Origin: an uncultured Lachnospiraceae bacterium
GTDB taxonomy: Bacteria > Bacillota > Clostridia > Lachnospirales > Lachnospiraceae
Direction of reading: 5' to 3'
Length of the DNA stretch: 64,000 nt
NCBI GenBank assembly: GCA_947246015.1
Contig: CAMXQE010000020.1
Location: forward strand, 1 to 64,000
Of this stretch, positions 54,601-62,910 are shown piece after piece (the stretch's first letter is position 1; every line of letters starts with the position of its first letter). Made by a program: the position numbers and the translations under genes. Under the pieces are notes generated by a model. The model was given only the letters and a program-made list of their open reading frames with translations, did not search any database and was not told where the DNA came from.

Positions 54601-55052
54601 TTAACAAATTCCCCCTCAGTCTTTATCTCCTCATCAGAAAGGAACTCACTGCCCTCGACCGCCGCCTTGTACCATGCCGTTCCATTCCTGTGTGTCATCT
54701 GCGACAGCACTATCCCGTCATATGCCTTGTAAACATCCCATACATAATCAAGTGTCTGGCGGAAGACGGAAGACGCATCCTCATTTACCACATAAACGGC
54801 GCCATCCGCCTCCATGGCATATTCCCTTATCGCATTTGCTTTCCTGTGCTTGAAAGCATCATAAATACTCCTCAGAACAGGACCGTATTTCCAGACCTCA
54901 AACCTTTCACTGAACAGGGAATTCCCCGTTCTTTTCAGATATTCCTTGTATACAATATAAACCAGTTTCTGAAGCTTCATAGGCGTAACATCAATATCTT
55001 CCGCAAATGCCCTTTTCAAAACAGTATTTCCCACACTGATTGCCGATACCAT
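54597..55052 (-). CDS. Panacea-domain (SocA/GepA-like) antitoxin candidate, 151 aa
   Basis: VTPMKLQKLVYIVYKEYLKRTGNSLFSERFEVWKYGPVLRSIYDAFKHR is the DUF4065/Panacea core; the C-terminal half with LSQMTHRNGTAWYKA continues the fold. Panacea domains act as antitoxins that neutralise neighbouring toxins. It has its own promoter (55086-55114) and is coupled to the membrane gene at 54265. Confidence 0.88.
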   Translation of the reverse strand: MVSAISVGNTVLKRAFAEDIDVTPMKLQKLVYIVYKEYLKRTGNSLFSERFEVWKYGPVLRSIYDAFKHRKANAIREYAMEADGAVYVVNEDASSVFRQTLDYVWDVYKAYDGIVLSQMTHRNGTAWYKAAVEGSEFLSDEEIKTEGEFVK

Positions 55053-55085
55053 ACTGCCACCACCCTTCCACCCTTTTGTAATATA

Positions 55086-55114
55086 ATATTATCATGAAAA
55101 CACATCCGTGTCAA
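55086..55114 (-). promoter_or_regulatory. Promoter of the Panacea operon
   Basis: Minus strand TTGACA (55114-55109), 17 bp, TAATAT (55091-55086), about 35 bases before the ATG at 55052. Confidence 0.72.
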
Positions 55115-55173
55115 TTTATTCGAACATACATTCTCCTTTCATATCCCCCGGTCCATACAGGAAAAACAACATC

Positions 55174-55377
55174 CTACCTGTCATACTCCGACCTGACCAG
55201 TTCCCTGAACGTCACCCCCATTCCCCTGCATATCTTCTCTACCTCATCGATGGTCGGGGACACCCGGCCATTTTCAATATTGTTCAGCGTGGTCTTCCCC
55301 AGCCCCGTCATCTTCTCCAGTTCCACCAGTGTAATTCCCCTTTCGTGCCTTATCTTCCACAAAAGGATTTCTGCCAT
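55174..55377 (-). CDS. XRE-family regulator next to the integrase, 67 aa
   Basis: MAEILLWKIRHERGITLVELEKMTGLGKTTLNNIENGRVSPTIDEVEKICRGMGV, a single HTH_3 domain. RBS GGAGGTGG. Divergent from the integrase gene (171-bp gap), so it may control integration or excision. The gap contains GGTTA-tatag-TAACC (55391-55405) as a possible operator. Confidence 0.85.
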   Translation of the reverse strand: MAEILLWKIRHERGITLVELEKMTGLGKTTLNNIENGRVSPTIDEVEKICRGMGVTFRELVRSEYDR

Positions 55378-55476
55378 GTACCACCTCCATGGTTATATAG
55401 TAACCCACATACTCCCTTCTTTGTACTGGCAAATCAAGGAAGACGGGCAATACCCGCAACCATCCCCATTTTTTTA

Positions 55477-55504
55477 TTGACTCCAAAGCAGCATACAGTA
55501 TAGT
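55477..55504 (+). promoter_or_regulatory. Integrase promoter
   Basis: TTGACT (55477-55482), 16 bp, TATAGT (55499-55504); TAGTAT two bases on gives an 18-bp alternative. About 45 bases ahead of the ATG at 55549, which has AAGGAGG. Confidence 0.6.
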
Positions 55505-55548
55505 ATATATAATCATAAAACAACAGCACATGAACCAAGGAGGATGCC

Positions 55549-57147
55549 ATGAAACAGAACCAGCCACCACAATACTGCGCCTACCTGCGCAAAAGCCGCG
55601 CGGACCGCGACGCCGAACTGCGCGGGGAAGGGGATACGCTCGCACGCCATAAAAGGCTCCTGGCGGAACTCTCCGCCAAGATGAAACTCCCCATCCGGAA
55701 GTTTTATGCCGAAGTGGTTTCCGGCGACACCATCGCCGACCGCCCCGTCATGCAGGAACTCCTCCGTGACGTGGAGGCCGGACTGTGGGCAGGCGTCTTT
55801 GTCGTGGAAGTGGAAAGGCTTGCCCGCGGCAACACGCGCGACCAGGGAATCGTCTCCGACCACTTCAAGTACTCCGGCACGAAAATCATAACCCCAATCA
55901 AAACGTATGACCCGGAAAACGAGTTCGATGAGGAATATTTTGAATTCGGTCTTTTCATGGCACGGAGGGAATACAAAACCATCAACCGCCGTCTCCAGCG
56001 CGGCCGCATCGCATCCGTGAAGGAAGGGAAATACATATCCAGCACCGCGCCCTACGGCTATAAGCGGGTCAGGGTACAGGACGGGAAAGGATATACGCTT
56101 GAATTTGAGGAAAAAGAAGCAGAAGCGGTCCGCATGGTTTTTGACTGGTACTGCAACGGAGTCATCCTCGAAGACGGGAGCCATGTGCGGCTCGGCGCCG
56201 ACGGCATCGCCCGCCGTCTTGATTCCCTCGGCATCCGTCCCCGGATATCATCCCACTGGTCAAGGGCCACCATCAGGGATATGCTCCAAAATCCCACCTA
56301 CTGCGGGGACGTGCGCTTCGGATACCGTGCATGTGTGAAGGACATCCGGGACAGCAGGGTCACGCAGTCACGCAGAACCAATGAGAACTGCCAGTTCAAT
56401 CCCGGAATCCATCCTGCCATTATCAGCCGTGAACTCTTTCAAAGGGCACAGGAAATAAAGACCGAGAACCGGAAATATACGGTTCCTTCCCCCACTGCCC
56501 TGCAGAATCCCCTTTCCGGCCTTATATACTGCAAAAAATGCGGCTCGATGATGACTCGGCTCGCGCCCAACAGCCGCAACAGGTATGCCACGCTCAAATG
56601 TCCGAATAAGTACTGTGGCAATGTTTCTTCCCCCATTTTTCTTATTGAGGAACAGATTATCTCCTTCCTGGAAGAATGGCTGGAAGATTACCAGGTTGTC
56701 CCACAGCCTTCCGACTACAGTTCCCCCGTTGACAGGGAAATCGAACGGCTCGAAGCTTCCATCAACAGCACCGACGCCGAACTTGCAAAACTGCATGGCC
56801 AGCTTGACAGAACCTTTTCCCTGCTGGAACAGGGAATCTATACACCGGAAATCTTTCAAAAAAGGCAGCACTCACTAAACCATGAAATAGAAGGGCTGAC
56901 ACAGCTAAGTGAAAAATATAAGATAGAGCTGGAAAAGTATGAGGAATTAAAGTATTCCGACGAGCAGTTTGTACCACGTATCATCCGTCTGCTTGAAGTG
57001 TATCCTTCCAGTGGCCCCGCGGCCAAAAACGAACTCCTTAAGGAAGTCATCGACCGGATTGAATACCTTAAGGAGCAGCCAAACCGCCGCGGCGGGCTTA
57101 ATAATGCAAGTTTCGAACTGACCATACACCCAAAACTTTCCCACTAA
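55549..57147 (+). CDS. int: Large serine recombinase (integrase)
   Basis: 532 aa. Catalytic domain residues 8-150: YLRKSRADRD with nucleophile Ser16, VSGDTIADRPVMQELL, ERLARG. Recombinase domain about 165-290 (APYGYKRVRV, ATIRDMLQNPTYCGDVRFG), zinc ribbon about 325-356 (CKKCGSMM, CPNKYCG), coiled coil about 395-465 for synapsis control, C-terminal tail. It catalyses attP x attB insertion; excision would need a directionality factor. The stop lies 16 bp before attR, and the reconstructed attP is dyad-symmetric as these enzymes require. Confidence 0.96.
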   Translation: MKQNQPPQYCAYLRKSRADRDAELRGEGDTLARHKRLLAELSAKMKLPIRKFYAEVVSGDTIADRPVMQELLRDVEAGLWAGVFVVEVERLARGNTRDQGIVSDHFKYSGTKIITPIKTYDPENEFDEEYFEFGLFMARREYKTINRRLQRGRIASVKEGKYISSTAPYGYKRVRVQDGKGYTLEFEEKEAEAVRMVFDWYCNGVILEDGSHVRLGADGIARRLDSLGIRPRISSHWSRATIRDMLQNPTYCGDVRFGYRACVKDIRDSRVTQSRRTNENCQFNPGIHPAIISRELFQRAQEIKTENRKYTVPSPTALQNPLSGLIYCKKCGSMMTRLAPNSRNRYATLKCPNKYCGNVSSPIFLIEEQIISFLEEWLEDYQVVPQPSDYSSPVDREIERLEASINSTDAELAKLHGQLDRTFSLLEQGIYTPEIFQKRQHSLNHEIEGLTQLSEKYKIELEKYEELKYSDEQFVPRIIRLLEVYPSSGPAAKNELLKEVIDRIEYLKEQPNRRGGLNNASFELTIHPKLSH

Positions 57148-57153
57148 TTACTT

Positions 57154-57177
57154 ATGGCTTGCGTGGGGATATACATA
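57154..57177. other. attR: attR core with left attP arm
   Basis: Core 57164-57177. The phage-side arm ATGGCTTGCGTGG (57154-57166) is the inverted partner of CCACGCAAGTCAT at 4685-4697 (12 of 13 match); joined they leave 14 bp between the arms with AC in the centre. Confidence 0.9.
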
Positions 57178-57598
57178 CGGTCCGCCCATGGCCGTCGCGC
57201 CCATCCACAAAGTCCGCGAAGTCGTAAACTATGCCCTCACCCGGATTCCCCCGGAAAAAATTAACCTCGGTATCCCAAACTACGGCTATGACTGGACACT
57301 CCCCTATGAACAGGGTGTCAGCAAAGCACGTACCATCAGCAATACCGAGGCCATTGAAATAGCCATAGCCAATAACGCCGTTATTCAGTTTGATCAGACC
57401 GCAATGTCCCCTTACTTCCATTATGAACTGGACGGTCTCACCCATGAAGTATGGTTTGAAGATGTGCGCAGCCTGCGGGAAAAATTCTCACTCATACAGG
57501 AATATAACCTGCGGGGTGCGGATTACTGGCAGATTATGAATTTATTCCGTGCCAACTGGCTGCTGCTGGCAGATACTTTCTATATTTCAGGAACATAA
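57164..57598 (+). pseudogene. C-terminal part of the split LysM-GH18 gene
   Basis: Open frame from the core (WGYTYGPPMAVAPIHKVREVV) through NYGYDWTLPYEQG, the substrate-cleft strands and GADYWQIMNLF to the stop at 57598, 144 residues. It lacks a start signal of its own in the lysogen (the internal ATG 57188 has no RBS). Fused to codons 1-235 at 3963-4667 it completes a normal GH18 barrel, including the WGYTYG/PPMAVAP motif that is typical of the YaaH/SleL group. Confidence 0.93.
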
Positions 57599-57625
57599 TC
57601 TTCTCTAATCCGGGCCGATACCGTA

Positions 57626-58324
57626 TCATCCTGCCTCTTCCGAATGATCCTCCTCCTGCAGACGCATACCCGCGGTACTTGTAACCGGAAGGGAAAATAC
57701 AATGGACTTCGCTTTGCTTCCCATACCCGCCTGTTCCATAATTGCTTTCATAATCGCATTTTTATCCTTTGTTTTCGTTACAATGAAAATCATTTCCTTT
57801 TCCGCCGCGATGGAGACGCCGAGAAACTTTTCCGCTTTCTCCATCCCTGTCCCTTTGGCATTGAGAACCGTACCGCCTCCGGCTCCCTGCTCCCTTGCTG
57901 CATCCATTACCAGATTATTGTAACCCTGATTTGCTATTACGATAATCAGTTCATATTCCGTATCCTTCAATACAGTCTCCTCCTCTTTTTCAAAATCCTG
58001 CTCCATCGTCAAAAACTGCAGCGCCTTTTTTCCGCCTATGCTGGACATTGGAATGAGGAAAGCAATCCCGGTTCCCGGCACATCTATATTCATCTCTTTC
58101 TGCAGTCCCTTTTTCAGTTCCTTCCAGCGCTCCCGTGTTACAACAGAAAGCATCACGGCTTTTTCCGTTGCCTCCAGCCCGAAATAATCCAGCATCTCGC
58201 TGTTTGCAGTTCCCGTTCCCAATGTGCTCAGAATCAGATTCTGCCCATGCTTCTTATAAAACGTCAGCATCCTGGAGCCTATACTTCGGTTCGCAATCGT
58301 TACCATCATATATACCTTACTCAT
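57626..58324 (-). CDS. Tandem P-II-like signal protein, 232 aa
   Basis: Two P-II (GlnB-like) halves: residues 1-105 (VYMMVTIANRSIGSRMLTFYKKHGQNL) and 120-215 (ELIIVIANQGYNNLVMDAAREQGAGGGTVLNAKGTGMEKAEKFLGVSIAAEKEMIFIVT). Such du-P-II proteins accompany DUF1538 transporters, and would bind a nucleotide or small ligand to regulate the membrane partner encoded just upstream (58606-60159). The tandem DNA repeat 58348-58605 lies between them. Confidence 0.85.
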   Translation of the reverse strand: MSKVYMMVTIANRSIGSRMLTFYKKHGQNLILSTLGTGTANSEMLDYFGLEATEKAVMLSVVTRERWKELKKGLQKEMNIDVPGTGIAFLIPMSSIGGKKALQFLTMEQDFEKEEETVLKDTEYELIIVIANQGYNNLVMDAAREQGAGGGTVLNAKGTGMEKAEKFLGVSIAAEKEMIFIVTKTKDKNAIMKAIMEQAGMGSKAKSIVFSLPVTSTAGMRLQEEDHSEEAG

Positions 58325-58347
58325 ACTGGATTCCTTTCTTTATTCCA

Positions 58348-58605
58348 ATTCCAGTCCCGCATCTGCCTCCCGGTACCGTTTCGGCAGAACAATTTCCGTC
58401 CGTACTTCATGTCCGTAAATTGTTCTGGGCACTGTCCGGCAGCTGCTGTTTATTCCAGTTCCGCATCTGCCTCCCGGTACCGTTTCGGCAGAACAATTTC
58501 CGTCCGTACTTCATGTCCGTAAATTGTTCTGGGCACCGTCCGGCAGCTGCTGTTTATTCCAGTTCCGCATCTGCCTCCCGGTACCACATCGGCAGAACGC
58601 ATTTC
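58348..58605. repeat. 104-bp intergenic tandem repeat with hairpins
   Basis: Units start at 58348, 58452 and 58556 (period 104; the third is cut after about 40 bp). Copies 1 and 2 differ at very few sites. Each full unit contains CAGAACAATTT / AAATTGTTCTG, an 11-bp inverted repeat with a 21-base loop. It lies between the DUF1538 gene and the P-II-like gene and could process or attenuate their shared transcript. Confidence 0.85.
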
Positions 58606-60159
58606 CTACAATTCTATAATCTCATCATCCCCCAGCAGTTCAAACGCTGCCTGTGCACCGGACATTTCCACTGCAAATGCACCTGCAGTACGTCCCATCC
58701 GCGCAGAGCGGATTCTGCTCGCCAGCCCTAATATCTGTATGGTAATCAAAGGTGTCATCGCAACCATGGCCACTACGCCAAAAGCATCCGTTACAATATT
58801 TCCCCCTACGCTGACGCAGGCTCCCATGGCAAAAGGAAGCAGGAAGGTAGCTGTCATCGGTCCCGATGCCACGCCGCCGGAGTCAAAAGCAATCGCCGTA
58901 AAAATCTTAGGTACGAAGAAAGAGCCAAGCAGCGCAATGGCATACCCCGGAATAATGAACCAGAGAATCGAAATACCGGTCAGCACACGAATCATCGCAA
59001 GTCCAAGCGATACGGCCACACCTATGGACAGACTCATTCCCATCGCACCCGCAGACACCGCTCCCGAAGTAATCTCCTCTACCTGCTTTGTCAGCACATA
59101 AACCGCCGGCTCCGCCCGTACGATAAAGTAACCAATCAGCATACCGACAGGCACGATGACCCACCGGTAAGGAAGCGCCGCCATCACCTGTCCCAGATAA
59201 TTTCCTGCCGGCATGAAACCAACATTCACTCCGGTAAGAAACAATACCAAACCCACATATGTATAGACAAGACCTATCCCGATACGAATCAGCTTCCTCT
59301 GACTCAGTCCTTTGAATATAAGAAGGAAAATTCCGAAAAACAAAATAATCGGCAGAATGGAAAGCGCCATCTCTTTCATATAAGTAGGAAATCCATGGGC
59401 AAACAAATCCCATAATTCCACCGAAGTATCGATATCCGGCATCGTCGGGGGTTCATAAGCCCCTCCCTGCGGATGATAAATCAGTCCCAGTACCAGTACG
59501 GAAAGAATCGGCCCGATGGAACAAAGCGCTACCAAACCGAAGCTGTCATCCGATGCATGTTTATCGCTTCGTATTGCAGAAATACCTACACCAAGCGCCA
59601 TAATGAACGGCACTGTCATCGGCCCCGTCGTTACACCGCCGGAATCAAAGGCAACCGCCAGAAAATCCTTCGGAACGAAAAGTGCAAGTACAAATGCTGC
59701 TCCGTAAAAAACCAGAAGCATAGGCGGCAGCGGAACCGCAAACAGCATACGCAGCAGAGCCACCACCAAAAACATCCCTACCCCGCCGGCTACTGCTAGA
59801 ATCAGCGCCATATTGGGAATGGACGGCACCTGCCCTGCCAGCACCTGCAAATCCGGTTCCGAGACGGTAATGATAAACCCCATTACAAATCCCAGAAACA
59901 CCATGACTGCCAGATTCTTTGACTTTGTCATACAGGTACCGACCCGTTCGCCCATCGGCGTCATGGAAAGTTCTACGCCCAAAGTAAAAAACATCATTCC
60001 GATAATCAGAAGCACGGCTCCCGCCAGAAACGCCAGCAGGATTCCCGGCGACACCGGGGCTATGGTAAAACAAAGCACCAGTACAATACCGATAATCGGA
60101 AGCACGGCCTCTAATGCCTCTTTTAACTTCTCCTGTAATTTTGTACGATACAGTCTCAA
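58606..60159 (-). CDS. DUF1538 membrane protein (putative transporter)
   Basis: 517 aa with about twelve membrane helices in two homologous halves. The repeat phrase VAFDSGGVTTGPMTVPFIMALGVG / IAFDSGGVASGPMTATFLLPFAMG appears once per half, a pattern of an inverted or parallel repeat transporter. It is the upstream partner of the P-II-like gene. Substrate unknown. Confidence 0.88.
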   Translation of the reverse strand: MRLYRTKLQEKLKEALEAVLPIIGIVLVLCFTIAPVSPGILLAFLAGAVLLIIGMMFFTLGVELSMTPMGERVGTCMTKSKNLAVMVFLGFVMGFIITVSEPDLQVLAGQVPSIPNMALILAVAGGVGMFLVVALLRMLFAVPLPPMLLVFYGAAFVLALFVPKDFLAVAFDSGGVTTGPMTVPFIMALGVGISAIRSDKHASDDSFGLVALCSIGPILSVLVLGLIYHPQGGAYEPPTMPDIDTSVELWDLFAHGFPTYMKEMALSILPIILFFGIFLLIFKGLSQRKLIRIGIGLVYTYVGLVLFLTGVNVGFMPAGNYLGQVMAALPYRWVIVPVGMLIGYFIVRAEPAVYVLTKQVEEITSGAVSAGAMGMSLSIGVAVSLGLAMIRVLTGISILWFIIPGYAIALLGSFFVPKIFTAIAFDSGGVASGPMTATFLLPFAMGACVSVGGNIVTDAFGVVAMVAMTPLITIQILGLASRIRSARMGRTAGAFAVEMSGAQAAFELLGDDEIIEL

Positions 60160-60170
60160 ATTTTCACCGC

Positions 60171-61532
60171 CTATCCACGTTCCTCAATATTCCTGTATTC
60201 GCGTTCCGGCATGATGCTCTTATATGCCGGACGAATAATTTTATCCACATTAATCAGCTCTTCCAGCCTGTGCGCACTCCATCCGACGATACGCGCCATG
60301 GCAAAAATCGGAGTATACAGCTCCAACGGAATATCCATCATACTGTATACAAAACCGCTGTAAAAATCCACGTTGGCGCTGACACCCTTGTAAATATTCC
60401 GTTTCTCCCCGATGACCTGCGGCGCCAGCCGTTCTATCATGGAATACAGCCTGAAATCTTCATCCCGTCCTTTATTTAACGCTAATTTTTCTACGAAGCT
60501 TTTGAAAATCGTTGCCCTTGGATCAGAAATAGAATATACCGCATGTCCCATCCCGTAAATCAGACCGCTCTTGTCAAATACTTCTTTATTCAACATCCTG
60601 GCAAGATAATCCCTGACCATATCTTCATCTTCCAAATCCTTCACGTTCTTCTTGATATTCGCCATCATTTCAACGACTTTGATATTTGCGCCGCCATGCT
60701 TCGGCCCCTTTAAGGAAGACAATGCCGCCGCTATAACCGAATACGTATCGGAGCCGGAAGATGTGACGACTCTCGTAGTAAACGTGGAATTGTTTCCGCC
60801 GCCATGCTCCATATGCAGAACAAGCGCGATATCCAGCACCTTAGCCTCCAGTTCCGTATACTTCATATCCGGCCGCAGCAGACGCAGAATGTTCTGGGCC
60901 GTTGAAAGCTTCGGGTCCGGCCTGTGTATGTATAAACTGTCATCTCTGTCATAGTGGTTGTATGCCTGATATCCATATACAGAAAGCATGGGGAATACGC
61001 TGATTAGCATGATACACTGCCGGAGCACATTGGGGATACTCAGGTCCGCCGCATGTTTATCATAAGATGCCAGCGTCAGCACACTCTTGGTCAGGGAATT
61101 CATGATATCCTTACTGGTCGCTTTCATGATGACATCCCTCGTAAAGTTCGTCGGAAGCGTCCGCATCATACTGAGCATTTCCTTGAATTCCGCCAGTTCG
61201 CTTTTTTTCGGAAGGTCCCCATATAAAAGCAGATAAGCAATTTCCTCGAAACCGGACCGGTGTTCAAATCCTTTTACCAAATCCATCACATCATATCCGC
61301 GGTACAGCAGCCGTCCCTCACAAGGCACACGTTTTCCATCCACCATCTCCGACGACTTTATGAAAGAAATATTCGTAAGCCCTGTCAGCACACCTTCTCC
61401 GTTCATATCGCGAAGTCCGCGTTTCACGCCGTACTCCGCATATAAGGCCGTATCGATGTTGTTGTTCTCCACGCAGATATCTCCGTATTTTTTTGTATAG
61501 TTTTCCAACATTTCTTTTTTACTGTTCTTCAT
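60171..61532 (-). CDS. gltA: Citrate synthase
   Basis: 453 aa. Catalytic residues: His in LHMEHGGGNNSTFTTRVV, His in GMGHAVYSISDPRA and Asp in NVDFYSGFVYSMMDIP. It condenses acetyl-CoA and oxaloacetate, feeding the oxidative branch to glutamate in anaerobes. Length slightly above the Gram-positive type because of an N-terminal extension of about 60 residues, common in this family in Clostridia. RBS AAAGGAGTGAC. 11 bp from the DUF1538 gene, so cotranscribed. Confidence 0.95.
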   Translation of the reverse strand: MKNSKKEMLENYTKKYGDICVENNNIDTALYAEYGVKRGLRDMNGEGVLTGLTNISFIKSSEMVDGKRVPCEGRLLYRGYDVMDLVKGFEHRSGFEEIAYLLLYGDLPKKSELAEFKEMLSMMRTLPTNFTRDVIMKATSKDIMNSLTKSVLTLASYDKHAADLSIPNVLRQCIMLISVFPMLSVYGYQAYNHYDRDDSLYIHRPDPKLSTAQNILRLLRPDMKYTELEAKVLDIALVLHMEHGGGNNSTFTTRVVTSSGSDTYSVIAAALSSLKGPKHGGANIKVVEMMANIKKNVKDLEDEDMVRDYLARMLNKEVFDKSGLIYGMGHAVYSISDPRATIFKSFVEKLALNKGRDEDFRLYSMIERLAPQVIGEKRNIYKGVSANVDFYSGFVYSMMDIPLELYTPIFAMARIVGWSAHRLEELINVDKIIRPAYKSIMPEREYRNIEERG

Positions 61533-61571
61533 TTCAAGTCACTCCTTTTCTGCTTTGATTTACTTTGCCAG

Positions 61572-62042
61572 TCATCCCTTTGCCAATTCTTCATCTATAT
61601 TGCGGGCAATCTTACCAGCCACCTGCCGCATGACCCGCTTCTCCTCTTCTGTAATATCCCGATAAATGGCTTCCATAAGCCTTTTTCGAAGTTCCGCCAG
61701 TTCCGCACACACCGGTTCCGCCGCTCCCGTCAGTCTCAGATGGACGCACCTCCTGTCCTGCGCGTCCGGACTGCCCGTCAGATAACCGCACTCCATCAGA
61801 TGTTCAATGGCGCGGGAAACATGTGCCTTGGAAAAATATTTCATTTCCACGATATCCCTCGCCGTATCCCATTCGCCTTGTTTCAGGAACAGAAGTATCT
61901 CGATTTCGATCTTATGAAGACCGTAATTCACCGTAATGAAATTGCTCATCTTTTCGTAAAGTTTTTTAAACTGCTGCCCATATAGCAACGCTTCAAATTC
62001 AGTATCCACATCCAGCCCTCTTATTCGTTCATAATCAAACAA
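61572..62042 (-). CDS. MarR-family transcriptional regulator
   Basis: 156 aa winged helix: IEIEILLFLKQGEWDTARDIVEMKYFSKAHVSRAIEHLMECGYLTGSPDAQDRRCVHLRLT, the MarR core with the DxRxxxLxLT wing. Just upstream of citrate synthase on the same strand, so it may control that operon. Own promoter with a candidate operator at 62057-62070. Confidence 0.9.
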   Translation of the reverse strand: MFDYERIRGLDVDTEFEALLYGQQFKKLYEKMSNFITVNYGLHKIEIEILLFLKQGEWDTARDIVEMKYFSKAHVSRAIEHLMECGYLTGSPDAQDRRCVHLRLTGAAEPVCAELAELRKRLMEAIYRDITEEEKRVMRQVAGKIARNIDEELAKG

Positions 62043-62056
62043 TCCACTTATGAACT

Positions 62057-62100
62057 GTTTACTTTTAAACTATATTCTCATATTTTTTGTTTTATGTCAA
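62057..62100 (-). promoter_or_regulatory. marR promoter and candidate operator
   Basis: Minus strand TTGACA (62100-62095), 17 bp, GAATAT (62077-62072). Near the start point lies GTTTA-cttt-TAAAC (62057-62070), suited to autoregulation. Confidence 0.6.
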
Positions 62101-62223
62101 GCTTCCGCCAGTTAAGATTATGTTAAAGAAGTATAAAAACTATTTTCACATCTGCTGACGCCGCTTATAATAAAGCCGTTTTAAATGCATTATGAATAAA
62201 TATCACGAACGGAGGAGTTTATT

Positions 62224-62367
62224 ATGAACATCGGAATTTTATTGATTGCGCTTATCGGAGGCGCTGTAGGCGTTGCCGCCACTTTTTATCTCGTTATCAG
62301 TTTCCCTGCAGTCATTATATGGAAAATATACCGCAGAATCAGTAAGGGAATCCCCATGACCATGTAA
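62224..62367 (+). CDS. Small membrane protein, 47 aa
   Basis: MNIGILLIALIGGAVGVAATFYLVISFPAVIIWKIYRRISKG: one long membrane helix or hairpin and a basic tail, a mini-protein found in many Lachnospiraceae. RBS ACGGAGGAG. A promoter TTTTCA - 17 - TATAAT lies upstream (-10 near 62167). Unknown function. Confidence 0.65.
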   Translation: MNIGILLIALIGGAVGVAATFYLVISFPAVIIWKIYRRISKGIPMTM

Positions 62368-62377
62368 AAGATGAACC

Positions 62378-62403
62378 GGGCAGGGAAAAACATTTCCCTG
62401 CCC
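62378..62403. terminator. Convergent-gene hairpin
   Basis: Perfect 11-bp stem GGGCAGGGAAA / TTTCCCTGCCC with loop of four between the small membrane gene and the convergent HIT gene. No long U-run on either strand, so termination strength is uncertain. Confidence 0.6.
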
Positions 62404-62409
62404 CCCAGA

Positions 62410-62829
62410 CTAAAGACATGCCTTGATTTTCTCTATCATCTCTTCGTATTCTGCTTCACTCAGGTATTTTTTATCGGGATTCATCTGGAATGTCCCGCCC
62501 CATTCATCCTGGTCCCTGTACTTCGGTACCAGATGCATATGTAAATGGCATCCGGTATCGCCGTATGCGCCGTAATTAAGTTTATCCGGCGCAAAAGCCT
62601 TATGAATAGCCTTTGCCGCTTTCGTCACATCCGCAAAGAAACGGTTTCTTTCTTCCTCACTGATATCCACGATTTCGCTGACATGATCCTTATAAGCCAC
62701 AATACATCTGCCGGGCTTGCTCTGCTCTTTAAATAAAATCAGTTGGCTCACATCCAAATCACAGATTTTAATACCGAACTTTGCCAGCGGTTCTCCGCCG
62801 GCACAATATCCGCAATTACTGTCTTTCAC
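62410..62829 (-). CDS. HIT-family nucleotide hydrolase
   Basis: 139 aa; histidine triad HLHMH at 95-99, followed by LVPKY; N-terminal CGYC (6-9) may bind zinc; INYGAYG motif before the triad. Hydrolyses or transfers nucleotides from small phosphoramidate or dinucleotide substrates. RBS GGAGGGAAAACG. Stands alone. Confidence 0.92.
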   Translation of the reverse strand: MKDSNCGYCAGGEPLAKFGIKICDLDVSQLILFKEQSKPGRCIVAYKDHVSEIVDISEEERNRFFADVTKAAKAIHKAFAPDKLNYGAYGDTGCHLHMHLVPKYRDQDEWGGTFQMNPDKKYLSEAEYEEMIEKIKACL

Positions 62830-62910
62830 TTCGTTTTCCCTCCGTTTTCTTTTTCATGAAATGGTTGTATCTGTCATTATCTTACAATTATTCATGCACC
62901 GTGTCAAACC

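Larger units (their letters stand above)
4668..57177. mobile_element. Integrated prophage, about 52.5 kb, serine-integrase type
   Basis: Bounded by a 14-bp direct repeat, TGGGGATATACATA, at both ends. It contains every module of a temperate myovirus: integrase, two repressor regions, replication, partition, terminase, lambda-like head, P2-like contractile tail and lysis genes, and no obviously broken structural gene. Core-to-core length is 52,496 bp. Because the interrupted host frame is restored perfectly by joining the flanks, integration was precise and the element is probably still excisable. Gene order and families point to a phage of Clostridia. Confidence 0.96.

Noticed and set aside
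57188-57598. Independent gene starting at the ATG 57188
   Set aside because: No RBS; sequence is the second half of a GH18 barrel continuous in frame with attR and the gene start at 3963.
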